Source: Nitrosomonas sp. (GTDB lineage Bacteria; Pseudomonadota; Gammaproteobacteria; Burkholderiales; Nitrosomonadaceae). From it: a stretch of 64,000 nucleotides of DNA. Location of the stretch: NCBI GenBank assembly GCA_016708955.1, contig JADJES010000001.1, positions 1-64,000 of the forward strand, in the 5' to 3' direction. Both the position numbers and the translations under genes were made by a program. Every line of letters starts with the position of its first letter. Within the stretch, counting starts at the first letter, position 1. The notes beneath the pieces are model-generated. The model saw only the letters and a program-made list of their open reading frames with translations. It was not told where the DNA came from and searched no databases. Shown here one piece after another: positions 27,728 to 37,210 of this stretch.

Positions 27728-30700
27728 TTAGCCCGATTGATCTGTCTTCGCTTCTTCCTTCTTTATTGCATTAGGAGTCTGGCTACGTGTTAATTCAGAT
27801 GGCAGATCACGCACATGCAAATCGAGTTGTGGAAAGGCAATTTCAACGCCATGCTCGGCAAATAATGCCATGATTCTTGTATTCAGCGCATTCTGGACTT
27901 CCAGCCGATGAATTATGGTGTTAACAAATACACGAAGCTCAAAATCGAGAGAGCTTGCACCGAAAGTCAATAACCAGCATAAAGGTTCTGGTTCCGCCAG
28001 TACCCGCTCATCTTCCCTGGCGGCCTGCAATAGCAGCGTACGTACTTTATTAGGATCAGCGCTGTAGACAACCCCTACCCGGATAACAACTCGAGTAATC
28101 GTATCAGTCAATGTCCAGTTAATGAGCTGGCCAGTAATGAAGGTTTTATTGGGAATCACAATTTCTTTATTATCGAAATCAAGAACGGTGGTCGCGCGAG
28201 TACGGATACGGGTGACCCGCCCGGAAAGATCGCCGACCGTGATTACATCACCCACCCGAAACGGCCGCTCAAACAACAAAATGATGCCGGACACAAAGTT
28301 AGCAAAGATTTCCTGCAGGCCAAATCCAAGTCCGACCGTTAAAGCTGCCGCCATCCACTGCAACTGCGACCAGCGCATGCCCAAAAAACTCAATCCCACC
28401 AAGGTGCCTCCAATGACGATTGTGTAGCGCAACACGCTGGTGATGGCATAGCGTGAAGCTGCATCGATGCGGATATGTGACAATAAACTAATCTCGATCA
28501 ATCCTGGCAGGTTTCTGGCGCCAACTGTGGTCAGAATCAGAGTAAAAATGCCCAGCAATACAGCTATCAAAGTGACTGGTTGCTGGATCGCGGTTCCATC
28601 TGGGCCGCTGTCGCTGAAGTGCCATAACGCGATCTCGTCCAAACGCGCGATGGCCGGCAGCACCGCAGACCAGACCCAAATCAGACCCAGCGCAAGCAGA
28701 CTTAAACGCAGAGCCCGAAGCAGCCGTTTGGTCTGCGCGTTAACCTGTTCGAGCGTGATATTTTCTTCTGGCTCTGCCGTTACCTCGCCGGTTGCCACGC
28801 TATCTTGAGCTGCCTTTGTGCGTCGTTCCTCTACCCGCTGCAACATAAGCCGCCGCTCTCCGAGCAAAAACCAGCGTGAAAGCATTCCCAGCGCGATGGC
28901 AATCGTTACGATTACACCAAAGCTGGCAAGTAAAGACTGCAACATCATACCTGCAGAATAGATATAACCGGCTAGCGCCAATGTTGCAATGGCCAGCAAT
29001 AATAGCGGAAGAAGCAGACGCAGCAGCTTGCGCAGCGTCGACGGCTCACCGATTACGCCTCGAACAACCCAGAGACGGCCAACATCCAGCAGGCGCCAGA
29101 GGGACCAAGCAAGTCCCACGCAACACAGCACAATAGCAACGCGCGCCTGCACATCAATAGCCAAGTCAAGCTTACGGATAAATGCCAGCGAACAGATGAA
29201 ATATAGCGGTAGCACTACCACAGCAATTCTCGGCAAACCATAGCGCAGTGCGACACGACGCTGCCGGGTCCAGCGAAAATGCGCGTGACCAAGGCCGCGC
29301 TCCATACTGGTCCAGCGCAGCAGTTGCACTATCAGTACCGGCATTACCAGCAACATGCAAGCCTGGCCTACGGAATGACTGAATCGTCCGGGATCACCTA
29401 TACCTTGTAGCAATTGCCCTGACAAGATCAACATGACAGGCCCTGGCAAAGTAGCCAGCAGGGTCCATCCTAATGTTTTAATGGTCGTCTGGTAGCTATC
29501 TTTGCGTATCTGATAGGTATAGATAGCTAAGGCCTCAATATGCGCTGGGGCGCGGCGCCGCAGTTCCAGCAAGACCAGCATTAACAACAGGCTGCCGAGC
29601 CAGATTTGGGGCTGCTGGCGGAAGTTGCGCAGACTCAGCTCCATCGTGGTAATGAAACGCGATGGCTTGATCAAGTCGAGCAATCCTTCCGGGAGCCGCT
29701 GCAACCAGTCTGCATCGATCATACTATGGCTTGGAATCCATAGCAGGTGACGATCTAGCATCTGCTGCAATTCTTCGGTAGCTTGGATTTGCTCCTGCAG
29801 AGTTTGCTCGCTCTTTTCCAGTGCCGAGATTCGCCGTTGCAGTAGAGGCTCCAGCAAGATTAATAATTCGGCACGCTTTTTGCAGCAAAGGGAATAGCTG
29901 GTTATTAGCATTTTCTTCGGCATGACCATCGTCGCTCGCCTCCGGGCGCGCCTCTGTCAATGTCTGAGCAACAGTGGCGAGATCGACCAGGCTTCGTTGC
30001 TGTTCGCTCAGCACGACCCGTTCCAACCGCAAATCGGCCAAGTCATTACGAATCAATTTCAGCCGGTTTTCAAGTCGAACCAGAGATTCCAGCCGGCGTC
30101 GCTCGCTCCACAACCAGCGACCAACGCGTTCGCTGGCACCCCCCACATCAAGCCGGGTTCGGCTATCACGCAAGGCTACTGCAGTGCGTTCTCGGGCTCC
30201 TTCGATACTGGCCAAGGCAGCACGATCATGCGCCAAATTTTCATTTTGTTGTATGAGTTCCTCACCCATTGCACGATTTGTAGTGGCGGCAGATGTCAGA
30301 ATCGCGGCGGCGCCTGCCAGCTCTCGTTCTCGTTTAATTAATCGCTCAACCAGCGATTCCAGTTCATTCCGGCCGCGATTAGCAATGCGTTGCTGTAAAT
30401 GTTCCACCCGTTTTTCATGTAATCTCAGCCGATAGCGTAGCTCACGTAGCGTCAATTCGTAAAAATTCTGGCGCAGCGTGGCGGTATCCTGCTCAGCGAG
30501 GCGTAATTCCAGTGTTACTTGTAGCTGATGTTGCTCGCCGCTACGATGCAAGCGCCGCGCTTCAAACAATGCGGTAGGTTCATCTTTCTGAGCCAAGAAA
30601 GGCACTGACAGCTCTTCGATACGACGGCGCAATGTGGTGATTTCATCTGTGGCTTGAGCCGGACGCGATAACGCCTGAGCCAAATCTGTTCCGACCGCAC

Positions 30701-31142
30701 CGATCTGCGCGCGCAGATCGCTAATAACCGTACGTTCCTGCTCCAATATCTGTTCAAGCGTTTCTCCATCGGCGTCAGCCGGAATACGCTTGGACCATTC
30801 GAGTAACTCCTGCTCACGATTTATTGTCAAAGCCTTATGTAAGCGCTCCATTCTTTTAGGCTGGTCAACAATCTCAGCACGTAACGCTGTCAAACGCTCT
30901 TTTAGCGTTTCTGCTTCACGTTGGTTAGCACGTGCGGCTTCAAGATGATCAATGGCTGCCTGCCGCTGAATTTCTTCCATCTTGCTGCGATCGATAGCCT
31001 TACGTGCGGTATCAATAGCCTTAAACACAGATGGCTGAGTTTTTGAGTCGGCATTAGCAGGTGACACGAACGGAAGCACTAATGCGCTGAACCAAAGAAT
31101 GTAAAAAAACGATTTAAAGTTCAACAAGGGTTTTACCAGCAT
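27728..31142 (-). pseudogene. Large MscS-family mechanosensitive channel, one frameshift
   Basis: Two overlapping frames together make one MscK/KefA-like channel. The 5' piece (31142 down to about 29880) has a signal peptide (ends SPANA) and a long periplasmic coiled-coil domain. The 3' piece (about 29880 to 27728) has eleven or so membrane helices and a C-terminal MscS domain, with GLGFGLQEIFANFVSG forming the pore helix and VGDVITVGDLSGRV the beta domain. The break is in an A5 run of the coding strand (plus-strand T run 29877-29881). Removing one A gives LLQKRAELLILLEP and a continuous product of about 1,137 residues. Real decay, phase variation or a homopolymer error are all possible. Function would be gating under osmotic downshift. 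Confidence 0.85.
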
Positions 31143-31484
31143 GAATGTATAATCGTGGAAAAGAGGAAGTAGCCACCCAGAGCGTGTTTACTAGCCGGAC
31201 AAGGCTATTCTACAGCACACTGAACAACGGATAAGAATTGCAAATGCTTCTTTTGAAAAGCATCTCTATTAATTCAAAAATCTTAACAAAACAACCGAAA
31301 GGCGTGCCGCGCAATATAATTCTAATCTGTGCAAAAGTAAAAAAACAATTGCGCATTATCCCAATCCGGCACCGCATTTCTCCTTCCACAAACGGCTTGC
31401 TTTATATATTGTCCGGATGCCGTACCAACTACAGGCTGATTATTTCGCTAACTTATCATTCTTGCAAGTGATAAAATAGCCAGC
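31143..31484. other. Intergenic region before rnpB, no gene seen
   Basis: A 342-bp stretch between the divergent starts of the MscS-family gene and the RNase P RNA. A 77-codon open frame (31238-31471, plus) has no recognisable protein character and no ribosome binding site and was not called. A plausible -10 (TAAAAT, 31472-31477) lies about 8 bases before the rnpB 5' end; no convincing -35 is visible. Confidence 0.5.
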
Positions 31485-31785
31485 GAAGTCAGCCAGACAG
31501 TCGCCGCCTGTAATTCATTTTGGAATACAGGGGGAGGAAAGTCCGGGCTCCACAGAGCAGGATGACGGTTAACGGCCGTCCGCCGTGAGGCGAGGAATAG
31601 GGCCACAGAGACGAGCGTATTCAGTTACGGTGAAACGCGGTAACCTCCATCCGGAGCAAGACCAAATAGGCAGGCGATGATGTTGCTCGCAGAGCCTGCG
31701 GGTAGGTTGCTTGAGTGTACGGGTAACTGTACACCTAGAGGAATGACTGTCCACGACAGAACCCGGCTTACCGGCTGGCTTCAAC
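31485..31785 (+). ncRNA. rnpB: RNase P RNA, bacterial class A
   Basis: The catalytic RNA that matures tRNA 5' ends. The universally conserved GAGGAAAGTCCGGGCTCC (about 31534-31551) and the distal ACAGAACCCGGCTTA (about 31756-31770) are present, pairing to form P4. The 5' end GAAGTCAGCC (31485-31494) pairs with GGCTGGCTTC (31773-31782) as helix P1, defining the ends. An ATTTTTAA tract follows and may help termination. The pcnB gene follows after about 50 bp. Confidence 0.96.
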
Positions 31786-31836
31786 CGAATTTTTAATCCG
31801 TTATATAATAAGAGCCGGATACTTTTAACAATCGCA

Positions 31837-33237
31837 ATGATCCGTAAATTTCTCCGCAAAGTATTCAGCCGCAAAGCGCCTGCTTCCGAATCGAACGCAA
31901 AGCTGAAGCTGAATCTGAGTATTATTCCTTTCAAACACCACGGCATCCGGCGCAACCAAATCACTCCCTGTGCACTTAAAACTGCCACTACCCTTCAGCA
32001 GGCCGGGTTTTCAGCTTATATCGTCGGAGGCGCCGTACGGGATTTGCTGTTGGGATTGACACCGAAAGATTTCGATGTTGCGACCAATGCGACGCCCGAG
32101 CAGGTATACAAGCTTTTTCGCCGGTCACGCATTATCGGGCGGCGTTTTCGTTTGGTTCACGTGATGTGTGGCGCTGAAACGGTGGAGGTTTCAACTTTTC
32201 GCGGGAATTCTCCCGACGAAGAGAATAATCATGCATCAATTCAACAGACCGATCAACATGGCCGTCTTTTACACGATAATGTCTTTGGCAGTCAGGAAGA
32301 AGATGCTGTTCGCCGTGATTTCACAGTCAATGCGCTGTTCTATGACCCCGCCAAGGAAGAGATTCTTGATTACCTGAATGGCTATGAAGATATCAAAGCC
32401 AAAAAAATGCGTATTATCGGGGATCCGATACAACGCTTCCGCGAAGATCCGGTACGCATGTTACGCGCCGTCCGTCTGGCATCTAAACTGGATATGCAAA
32501 TAGAAGCAGAAACCGCCAAGCCCATTGGTGATCTGGCACCTTTACTGCAAAACGTTCCGCCATCCCGCCTGTTTGATGAAATGTTGAAGCTGTTATTGTC
32601 GGGCTATGCGTTGGCTTGTGTGGTTGAATTGCGGGCGCGCGGCTTGCATCACGGTCTTCTGCCGATGCTGGACGTCATCCTCGAACAACCTTTGGGTGAA
32701 CGCTTCATCACCATTGCCCTTAAGAACACCGATGCGCGGATCAGACAAGATAAAACCGTTTCTCCCGGATTTTTGTTTGCCATACTGCTATGGCATGAAG
32801 TGCTTTCCACCTGGGGTTCACTCCAGACTGCCGGTGAAAAACCTTTGCCTGCCTTATTTAAGGCAATGGATCAGATCCTTGCAATACAACATAAGAAACT
32901 TGCGATTCCTCGCCGCTTTGATGCAATCATCCAAGAAATTTGGGCCATGCAGCCGCGCTTTGAAGCCCGTAGCGGGCGTAAACCGTTCCGATTAATCACT
33001 CATCCGCGTTTTCGCGCGGCTTATGATTTCATGCTGCTGCGTTGTGAAAGCGGTGAACTGAACATGGAACTCGGTGAATGGTGGAAATCATTTCTATCCG
33101 CAGATAACGAAGAGCGGGAAAAATTGTTGCTCAACCAAACTTCGCCTAAAAAACGCAAGAGAAAACGCAGCCGTAAAAAATCCTCGCCCAGCCTCGCTGA
33201 TTCTCCGGAGGATTCGACCCAAAATGGAGAAGGGTAA
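31837..33237 (+). CDS. pcnB: Poly(A) polymerase I PcnB
   Basis: Nucleotidyltransferase-superfamily enzyme adding poly(A) tails that speed RNA decay. The N-terminal catalytic head has YIVGGAVRDLLLG and DFDVATNATPEQV with the two metal-binding aspartates, and the RRSRIIGRRFRLVHV segment distinguishes PAP from CCA-adding enzymes in proteobacteria. The RNA-binding tail at the C-terminus is very basic (KKRKRKRSRKKSS). 466 residues. folK starts 12 bp downstream, an association often seen in proteobacteria. Confidence 0.95.
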   Translation: MIRKFLRKVFSRKAPASESNAKLKLNLSIIPFKHHGIRRNQITPCALKTATTLQQAGFSAYIVGGAVRDLLLGLTPKDFDVATNATPEQVYKLFRRSRIIGRRFRLVHVMCGAETVEVSTFRGNSPDEENNHASIQQTDQHGRLLHDNVFGSQEEDAVRRDFTVNALFYDPAKEEILDYLNGYEDIKAKKMRIIGDPIQRFREDPVRMLRAVRLASKLDMQIEAETAKPIGDLAPLLQNVPPSRLFDEMLKLLLSGYALACVVELRARGLHHGLLPMLDVILEQPLGERFITIALKNTDARIRQDKTVSPGFLFAILLWHEVLSTWGSLQTAGEKPLPALFKAMDQILAIQHKKLAIPRRFDAIIQEIWAMQPRFEARSGRKPFRLITHPRFRAAYDFMLLRCESGELNMELGEWWKSFLSADNEEREKLLLNQTSPKKRKRKRSRKKSSPSLADSPEDSTQNGEG

Positions 33238-33249
33238 TCTGTATTCCCC

Positions 33250-33744
33250 ATGAGAAAAAAACCAAGTCAGGCCTTTATTGCTTTAGGCAGTAATCTGGAA
33301 AATCCAATTTCCCAGATACAGCAAGCATTTGATGAATTAAAACTGCTTCCGGGTACACACTTAATAAGCCAATCTTCGCTGTATAAAAGTGCTCCCGTTG
33401 GGCGATTGGATCAGCCCGATTTTATCAACGCGGTGGCATTGATTGAAACACATCTTTCACCGCATGAGCTACTCAATGCATTACTGGCTATTGAACTCCG
33501 GCATGGGCGCGTACGCGAATCTTTGAATGCGCCGCGTACTCTGGATCTCGATATTCTGCTGTATGATAATCTGGCATGCCGTGATGAGGTGCTTACTTTA
33601 CCGCATCCGCGTATGTCGCAGCGTGCATTTGTCCTGAAACCACTGATGGAAATCGCTCCGGATTGTACTATTCCAGGTCATGGCCACATTGCGGAACTGC
33701 TTACAGCGTGCAATGAACAAAAACTGGAGCAAATCAAGGCTTGA
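33250..33744 (+). CDS. folK: HPPK pyrophosphokinase FolK
   Basis: 2-amino-4-hydroxy-6-hydroxymethyldihydropteridine pyrophosphokinase of folate synthesis. FIALGSNLENP opens the protein, and the signature RTLDLDILLYDN near residue 95, with the Mg-binding aspartates, is followed by LPHPRMSQRAFVLKPL. 164 residues, normal length. It lies 12 bp after pcnB and upstream of panBC, a pcnB-folK-panB-panC order found in many proteobacteria, here interrupted by a MITE-like element. Confidence 0.96.
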   Translation: MRKKPSQAFIALGSNLENPISQIQQAFDELKLLPGTHLISQSSLYKSAPVGRLDQPDFINAVALIETHLSPHELLNALLAIELRHGRVRESLNAPRTLDLDILLYDNLACRDEVLTLPHPRMSQRAFVLKPLMEIAPDCTIPGHGHIAELLTACNEQKLEQIKA

Positions 33745-33763
33745 ACTAATCCGATATGCATCT

Positions 33764-33903
33764 GGGCACTTCTAAAAATTCAAAGTTCTAAACAACACGA
33801 GGCACGAGCAAAAAATGGTTACGCAGCATATGTATGATAGGTAAGGAAACATTTTTTGCGAGCACAAAGTGTTGTGACGAAATTTGGATTTTTAGAGATG
33901 CCC
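33764..33903. mobile_element. MITE-like element with long inverted repeat
   Basis: A 140-bp palindrome-like element between folK and panB. The ends begin GGGCA and finish TGCCC. Each arm is about 60 bp and the arms match imperfectly: GGGCACTTCTAAAAATTCAA at the left corresponds to the reverse complement GGGCATCTCTAAAAATCCAA at the right, then CAACAC and GCAAAAAATG segments match in both. The centre is a short AT-rich loop around 33825-33840. The direct repeat ATCT flanks it on both sides (33760-33763 and 33904-33907), which looks like a 4-bp target duplication. It has no open frame, so it would need a transposase in trans. The transposase family is not identified. Confidence 0.75.
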
Positions 33904-33943
33904 ATCTGCTTTTATTACGAAATAATTGCTATCCCTATAAAGT

Positions 33944-34735
33944 ATGAGAATTACACAAACCACTCTGCAAAAAATGGTTGAGAACAATGAAAAATTCACT
34001 GTTCTGACCTGTTATGACGCCACTTTTTCAACTATTCTGGAAAATGCGGGCATTGATGTCTTGCTGGTGGGTGATTCTTTAGGCAATGTTTTGCACGGAG
34101 AAAACACCACCTTATCCGTCACGCTGGATGACATGATTTATCATACGCGTTGTGTTGCGCGCGGCGCCAGCAAAGCATTCATCATCACCGATATGCCCTT
34201 CGGCAGCTATCAAGTTTCACCCGAACGAGCTTTTGAGAATGCTTCCAAAATTCTTGCAGCGGGTGCGCACATGGTTAAAATTGAAGGGGGTCAAATCATG
34301 GCGGATACAATCCAATTTTTGACTCAACGCGGTATTCCGGTTTGCGCCCATATTGGGCTGACACCACAATCGATTCATCAACTCGGCGGATACAAATTAC
34401 AAGGTAATTCGGAGAAATCAGCCAAACAGTTGCTCAATGACGCAAAACTACTGGAAAAATCGGGAGCAAACCTGTTGGTCATGGAAGTTGTGACGGCAAA
34501 ACTGGCGAAAAAAATCACCCAAGCATTATCCATTCCGACAATCGGCATCGGTGCGGGCGCCGATTGCTCCGGCCAGGTTTTGGTACTGCATGATATGCTG
34601 GGTCTGGTTCAAGGTAAAAAACCCCGCTTCGTGAAAGACTTCATGGCCGATTCAAAAAGCATCCAGGAGGCGATTGCAAATTATGTCACTGCTGTCAAAA
34701 CCGGCCAGTTTCCAGGTAAAGAACATGAATTTTAA
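33944..34735 (+). CDS. panB: 3-methyl-2-oxobutanoate hydroxymethyltransferase PanB
   Basis: First committed enzyme of pantothenate synthesis, making ketopantoate from alpha-ketoisovalerate and methylene-THF. TCYDATFSTILENAGIDVLLVGDSLGNVLHG contains the conserved metal-binding Asp, and VKIEGG and HIGLTPQSIHQLGGYK follow as in the family. 263 residues, usual length. panC follows after 14 bp. The MITE-like element sits 40 bp upstream and may have separated panB from the folK promoter or supply a new one (inference). Confidence 0.96.
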   Translation: MRITQTTLQKMVENNEKFTVLTCYDATFSTILENAGIDVLLVGDSLGNVLHGENTTLSVTLDDMIYHTRCVARGASKAFIITDMPFGSYQVSPERAFENASKILAAGAHMVKIEGGQIMADTIQFLTQRGIPVCAHIGLTPQSIHQLGGYKLQGNSEKSAKQLLNDAKLLEKSGANLLVMEVVTAKLAKKITQALSIPTIGIGAGADCSGQVLVLHDMLGLVQGKKPRFVKDFMADSKSIQEAIANYVTAVKTGQFPGKEHEF

Positions 34736-34749
34736 TTGCTAATCTGCGT

Positions 34750-35574
34750 GTGAACATAATTAATGACATTACCGCGCTACGCAACAGTCTCAAAAGTGAA
34801 CAACCGATTGCTTTTGTTCCGACCATGGGGAACTTGCACGCCGGTCACCTCGCGCTGATCAAGCAGGCTAAACAGTTATCCGATTGCGTTGTCGTCAGTA
34901 TCTTTGTCAACCGGCTGCAATTCTTGCCACATGAAGATTTCGACCGATATCCGCGGACTTTTGACAATGATTGCAGATTGCTTTCCGAACTAAATGTCAA
35001 GACTGTTTTTGCACCCGATGAAAAAATTCTTTTCCCTACACCACAAGAATTCTTGCTAGCATTACCCCCTGTAGCAGATACTTTGGAAGGTGCATTTCGT
35101 CCGGGATTTTTTCGCGGCGTTGCAACGATAGTACTGAAATTATTCAATATTATCCAACCGGATCTGGCTGTATTTGGCAAAAAGGATTATCAGCAATTGC
35201 ATATCGTGCGTGAAATGGTAAGACAATTGAATTTACCCATTGAAATTGTTGCAGGTGAAACTGTCCGGGCAGCGGATGGATTAGCTCTAAGTTCACGCAA
35301 TCAATATTTGAATACAGCGCAGCGTGTGGAGGCTTGCACTCTTTATCAAACGCTCCTTCAAATCAAACAAGAAATTATTTCCGGGTGTAAAGATTTTCTG
35401 ATATTGCAAGAAAATGCCACCAACAATCTTGCTCAACGTGGCTGGAAAGTTGATTACATCAGCATTCATAAACGCAGCTCTCTGCTACCCGCACAGGTTG
35501 ATGACGAAGATTTGGTAATCTTGGGCGCTGCTTGGTTGGATAAAACACGATTGATCGATAATCTGGAAATATAA
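34750..35574 (+). CDS. panC: Pantothenate synthetase PanC
   Basis: ATP-dependent condensation of pantoate and beta-alanine. VPTMGNLHAGHLALI near residue 25 carries the HIGH-type nucleotidyl motif, FGKKDYQQLHIVREMV and the LSSRNQYL signature follow. 274 residues. The start is a GTG 14 bp after the panB stop; no upstream ATG is in frame. Its stop is only 72 bp from dnaA, so little room is left for a regulatory region on that side. Confidence 0.95.
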   Translation: MNIINDITALRNSLKSEQPIAFVPTMGNLHAGHLALIKQAKQLSDCVVVSIFVNRLQFLPHEDFDRYPRTFDNDCRLLSELNVKTVFAPDEKILFPTPQEFLLALPPVADTLEGAFRPGFFRGVATIVLKLFNIIQPDLAVFGKKDYQQLHIVREMVRQLNLPIEIVAGETVRAADGLALSSRNQYLNTAQRVEACTLYQTLLQIKQEIISGCKDFLILQENATNNLAQRGWKVDYISIHKRSSLLPAQVDDEDLVILGAAWLDKTRLIDNLEI

Positions 35575-35646
35575 GATCAGCTATTTTTACATTAAAATTG
35601 CATTGTTATTGCTTTCTAAAACCAGACAGATAAAGAACAAAAAATT

Positions 35647-37020
35647 ATGCAATCACTGAACACTTTCTGGTTATCTTGTCTTGATCATTTCAAAAAAGAA
35701 CTCAATGCGCAACAATTTAATACCTGGATCAAACCATTACAAATTGATTCTGCATTAAATAGCGACAATGAAGTCGTATTGATTGCTCCCAATCGATTTG
35801 TTTCGCAATGGGTAAAAGACAACTTCATCATGCACATAGAGGTGATGGCACAGGCGTATTTTGCCAAAAAAATCCAATTTCATCTGAAACTAGCCGATCA
35901 AACCGAAGCAAAAAATAGCCTGCCGGATCCAGTACCCGTGCAAGTACAGCATGAACCCAAACCGGAGCCTAAGACTGCTTATCCGCCTGGCAAAAAAAAT
36001 CCCAGTGGCCTGAATCCCAATTTCACGTTTGAGAATTTCGTAACCGGAAAAGCCAATCAACTGGCACGAGCCGGTGCTATACAAGTTGCGGAATCACCCG
36101 GTATTGCCTATAACCCGCTTTTTATCTATGGCGGTGTGGGTTTGGGAAAAACCCATTTGATCCAAGCGATTGGCAATTACGTGCATGAAAATGACAAGAG
36201 CGCCAAAATCCGCTATGTACACGCTGAGAAATATGTGTCCGACGTCGTCAGTGCCTATCAACATAAGGCATTTGATAAGTTTAAACTGTATTACCATTCG
36301 CTGGATCTCTTACTGGTCGACGATGTGCAATTTTTTGGCGGGAAAAACCGTACTCAGGAAGAGTTTTTTTACGCATTCAATGCACTCATCGAAACGCATA
36401 AACAAGTCATTATCACCTGTGATTCCTATCCCAAAGAAATTTCCGGATTGGAAGAACGGCTGGTATCCCGTTTTGGATGGGGATTAACTGTTGCCGTAGA
36501 ACCACCCGAACTGGAAATGCGTGTCGCAATTCTGTTAAAAAAAGCCCAGCTGGAAAAAATCCGGTTAGATGAAAATGTGGCCTTTTTTATTGCCAAACAT
36601 ATCCGTTCAAACGTACGGGAACTGGAAGGTGCATTAAAACGTATATTGGCTTTCTCACGCTTTGTAGGTCTGGAAATAACGCTGGATCTGGCCAAAGAGG
36701 CATTAAAGGATTTGCTGGCTGTACAAAGCCGCCAGATATCCATTGAAAACATCCAGAAAACTGTTGCCGATTATTACAAAATCAAAGTATCCGAGATGTA
36801 TTCAAAGAAACGCACACGTATCGTCGCGCGCCCCCGGCAAATGGCGATGGCAATCGCTAAAGAACTGACTTCATTGAGTTTGCCGGATATCGGCGAAGCC
36901 TTTGGTGGAAGAGATCATACGACGGTATTACACGGCTACCGGAAAATTAATGAATTAAGGATTTCCGATCCGATTGTGAGCCGGGATTTTAACGCGCTGA
37001 TACTCATTTTAAGAGGTTGA
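35647..37020 (+). CDS. dnaA: Chromosomal replication initiator DnaA
   Basis: AAA+ initiator that binds DnaA boxes and melts oriC. Domain I (residues ~1-80) is followed by a short Pro-rich linker (PVPVQVQHEPKPEPK). The AAA+ domain contains Walker A GGVGLGKTHLIQAIG and Walker B LLLVDDVQFF. The C-terminal domain IV has the DnaA signature GGRDHTTVLHGYRKI. 457 residues. Followed by a DnaA-box intergenic region, dnaN and gyrB, a classic origin-proximal order. Confidence 0.98.
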   Translation: MQSLNTFWLSCLDHFKKELNAQQFNTWIKPLQIDSALNSDNEVVLIAPNRFVSQWVKDNFIMHIEVMAQAYFAKKIQFHLKLADQTEAKNSLPDPVPVQVQHEPKPEPKTAYPPGKKNPSGLNPNFTFENFVTGKANQLARAGAIQVAESPGIAYNPLFIYGGVGLGKTHLIQAIGNYVHENDKSAKIRYVHAEKYVSDVVSAYQHKAFDKFKLYYHSLDLLLVDDVQFFGGKNRTQEEFFYAFNALIETHKQVIITCDSYPKEISGLEERLVSRFGWGLTVAVEPPELEMRVAILLKKAQLEKIRLDENVAFFIAKHIRSNVRELEGALKRILAFSRFVGLEITLDLAKEALKDLLAVQSRQISIENIQKTVADYYKIKVSEMYSKKRTRIVARPRQMAMAIAKELTSLSLPDIGEAFGGRDHTTVLHGYRKINELRISDPIVSRDFNALILILRG

Positions 37021-37210
37021 TAACTGTCTAACAGTTTGTGCATAACTACGCATTTTAAAGAATTGCTATTTTTATCCACAAACCATCCAAACACTATACA
37101 GTTTTCATACAAACGAAAAATTTATGCTATCTTGTTGATATTCATTTGATGTTAGAAACGATACAGAAGTATTGAAGACATTATCTAATTACTATTATTC
37201 TTTTATATAA
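37021..37210. promoter_or_regulatory. dnaA-dnaN intergenic region with DnaA boxes
   Basis: A 190-bp AT-rich gap. TTATCCACA, the consensus DnaA box, is at 37072-37080 on the plus strand, and TTATGCACA is at 37037-37045 on the minus strand. The right half (about 37165-37210) is very A/T rich. Two boxes are enough for autoregulation of dnaA/dnaN. They are few for a full oriC, so this is either part of the origin or only a regulatory site. Confidence 0.65.

Noticed and set aside
31238..31471. 77-codon plus-strand frame before rnpB
   Set aside because: Lys/Ile-rich low-complexity translation of AT-rich DNA with no Shine-Dalgarno and no family character.
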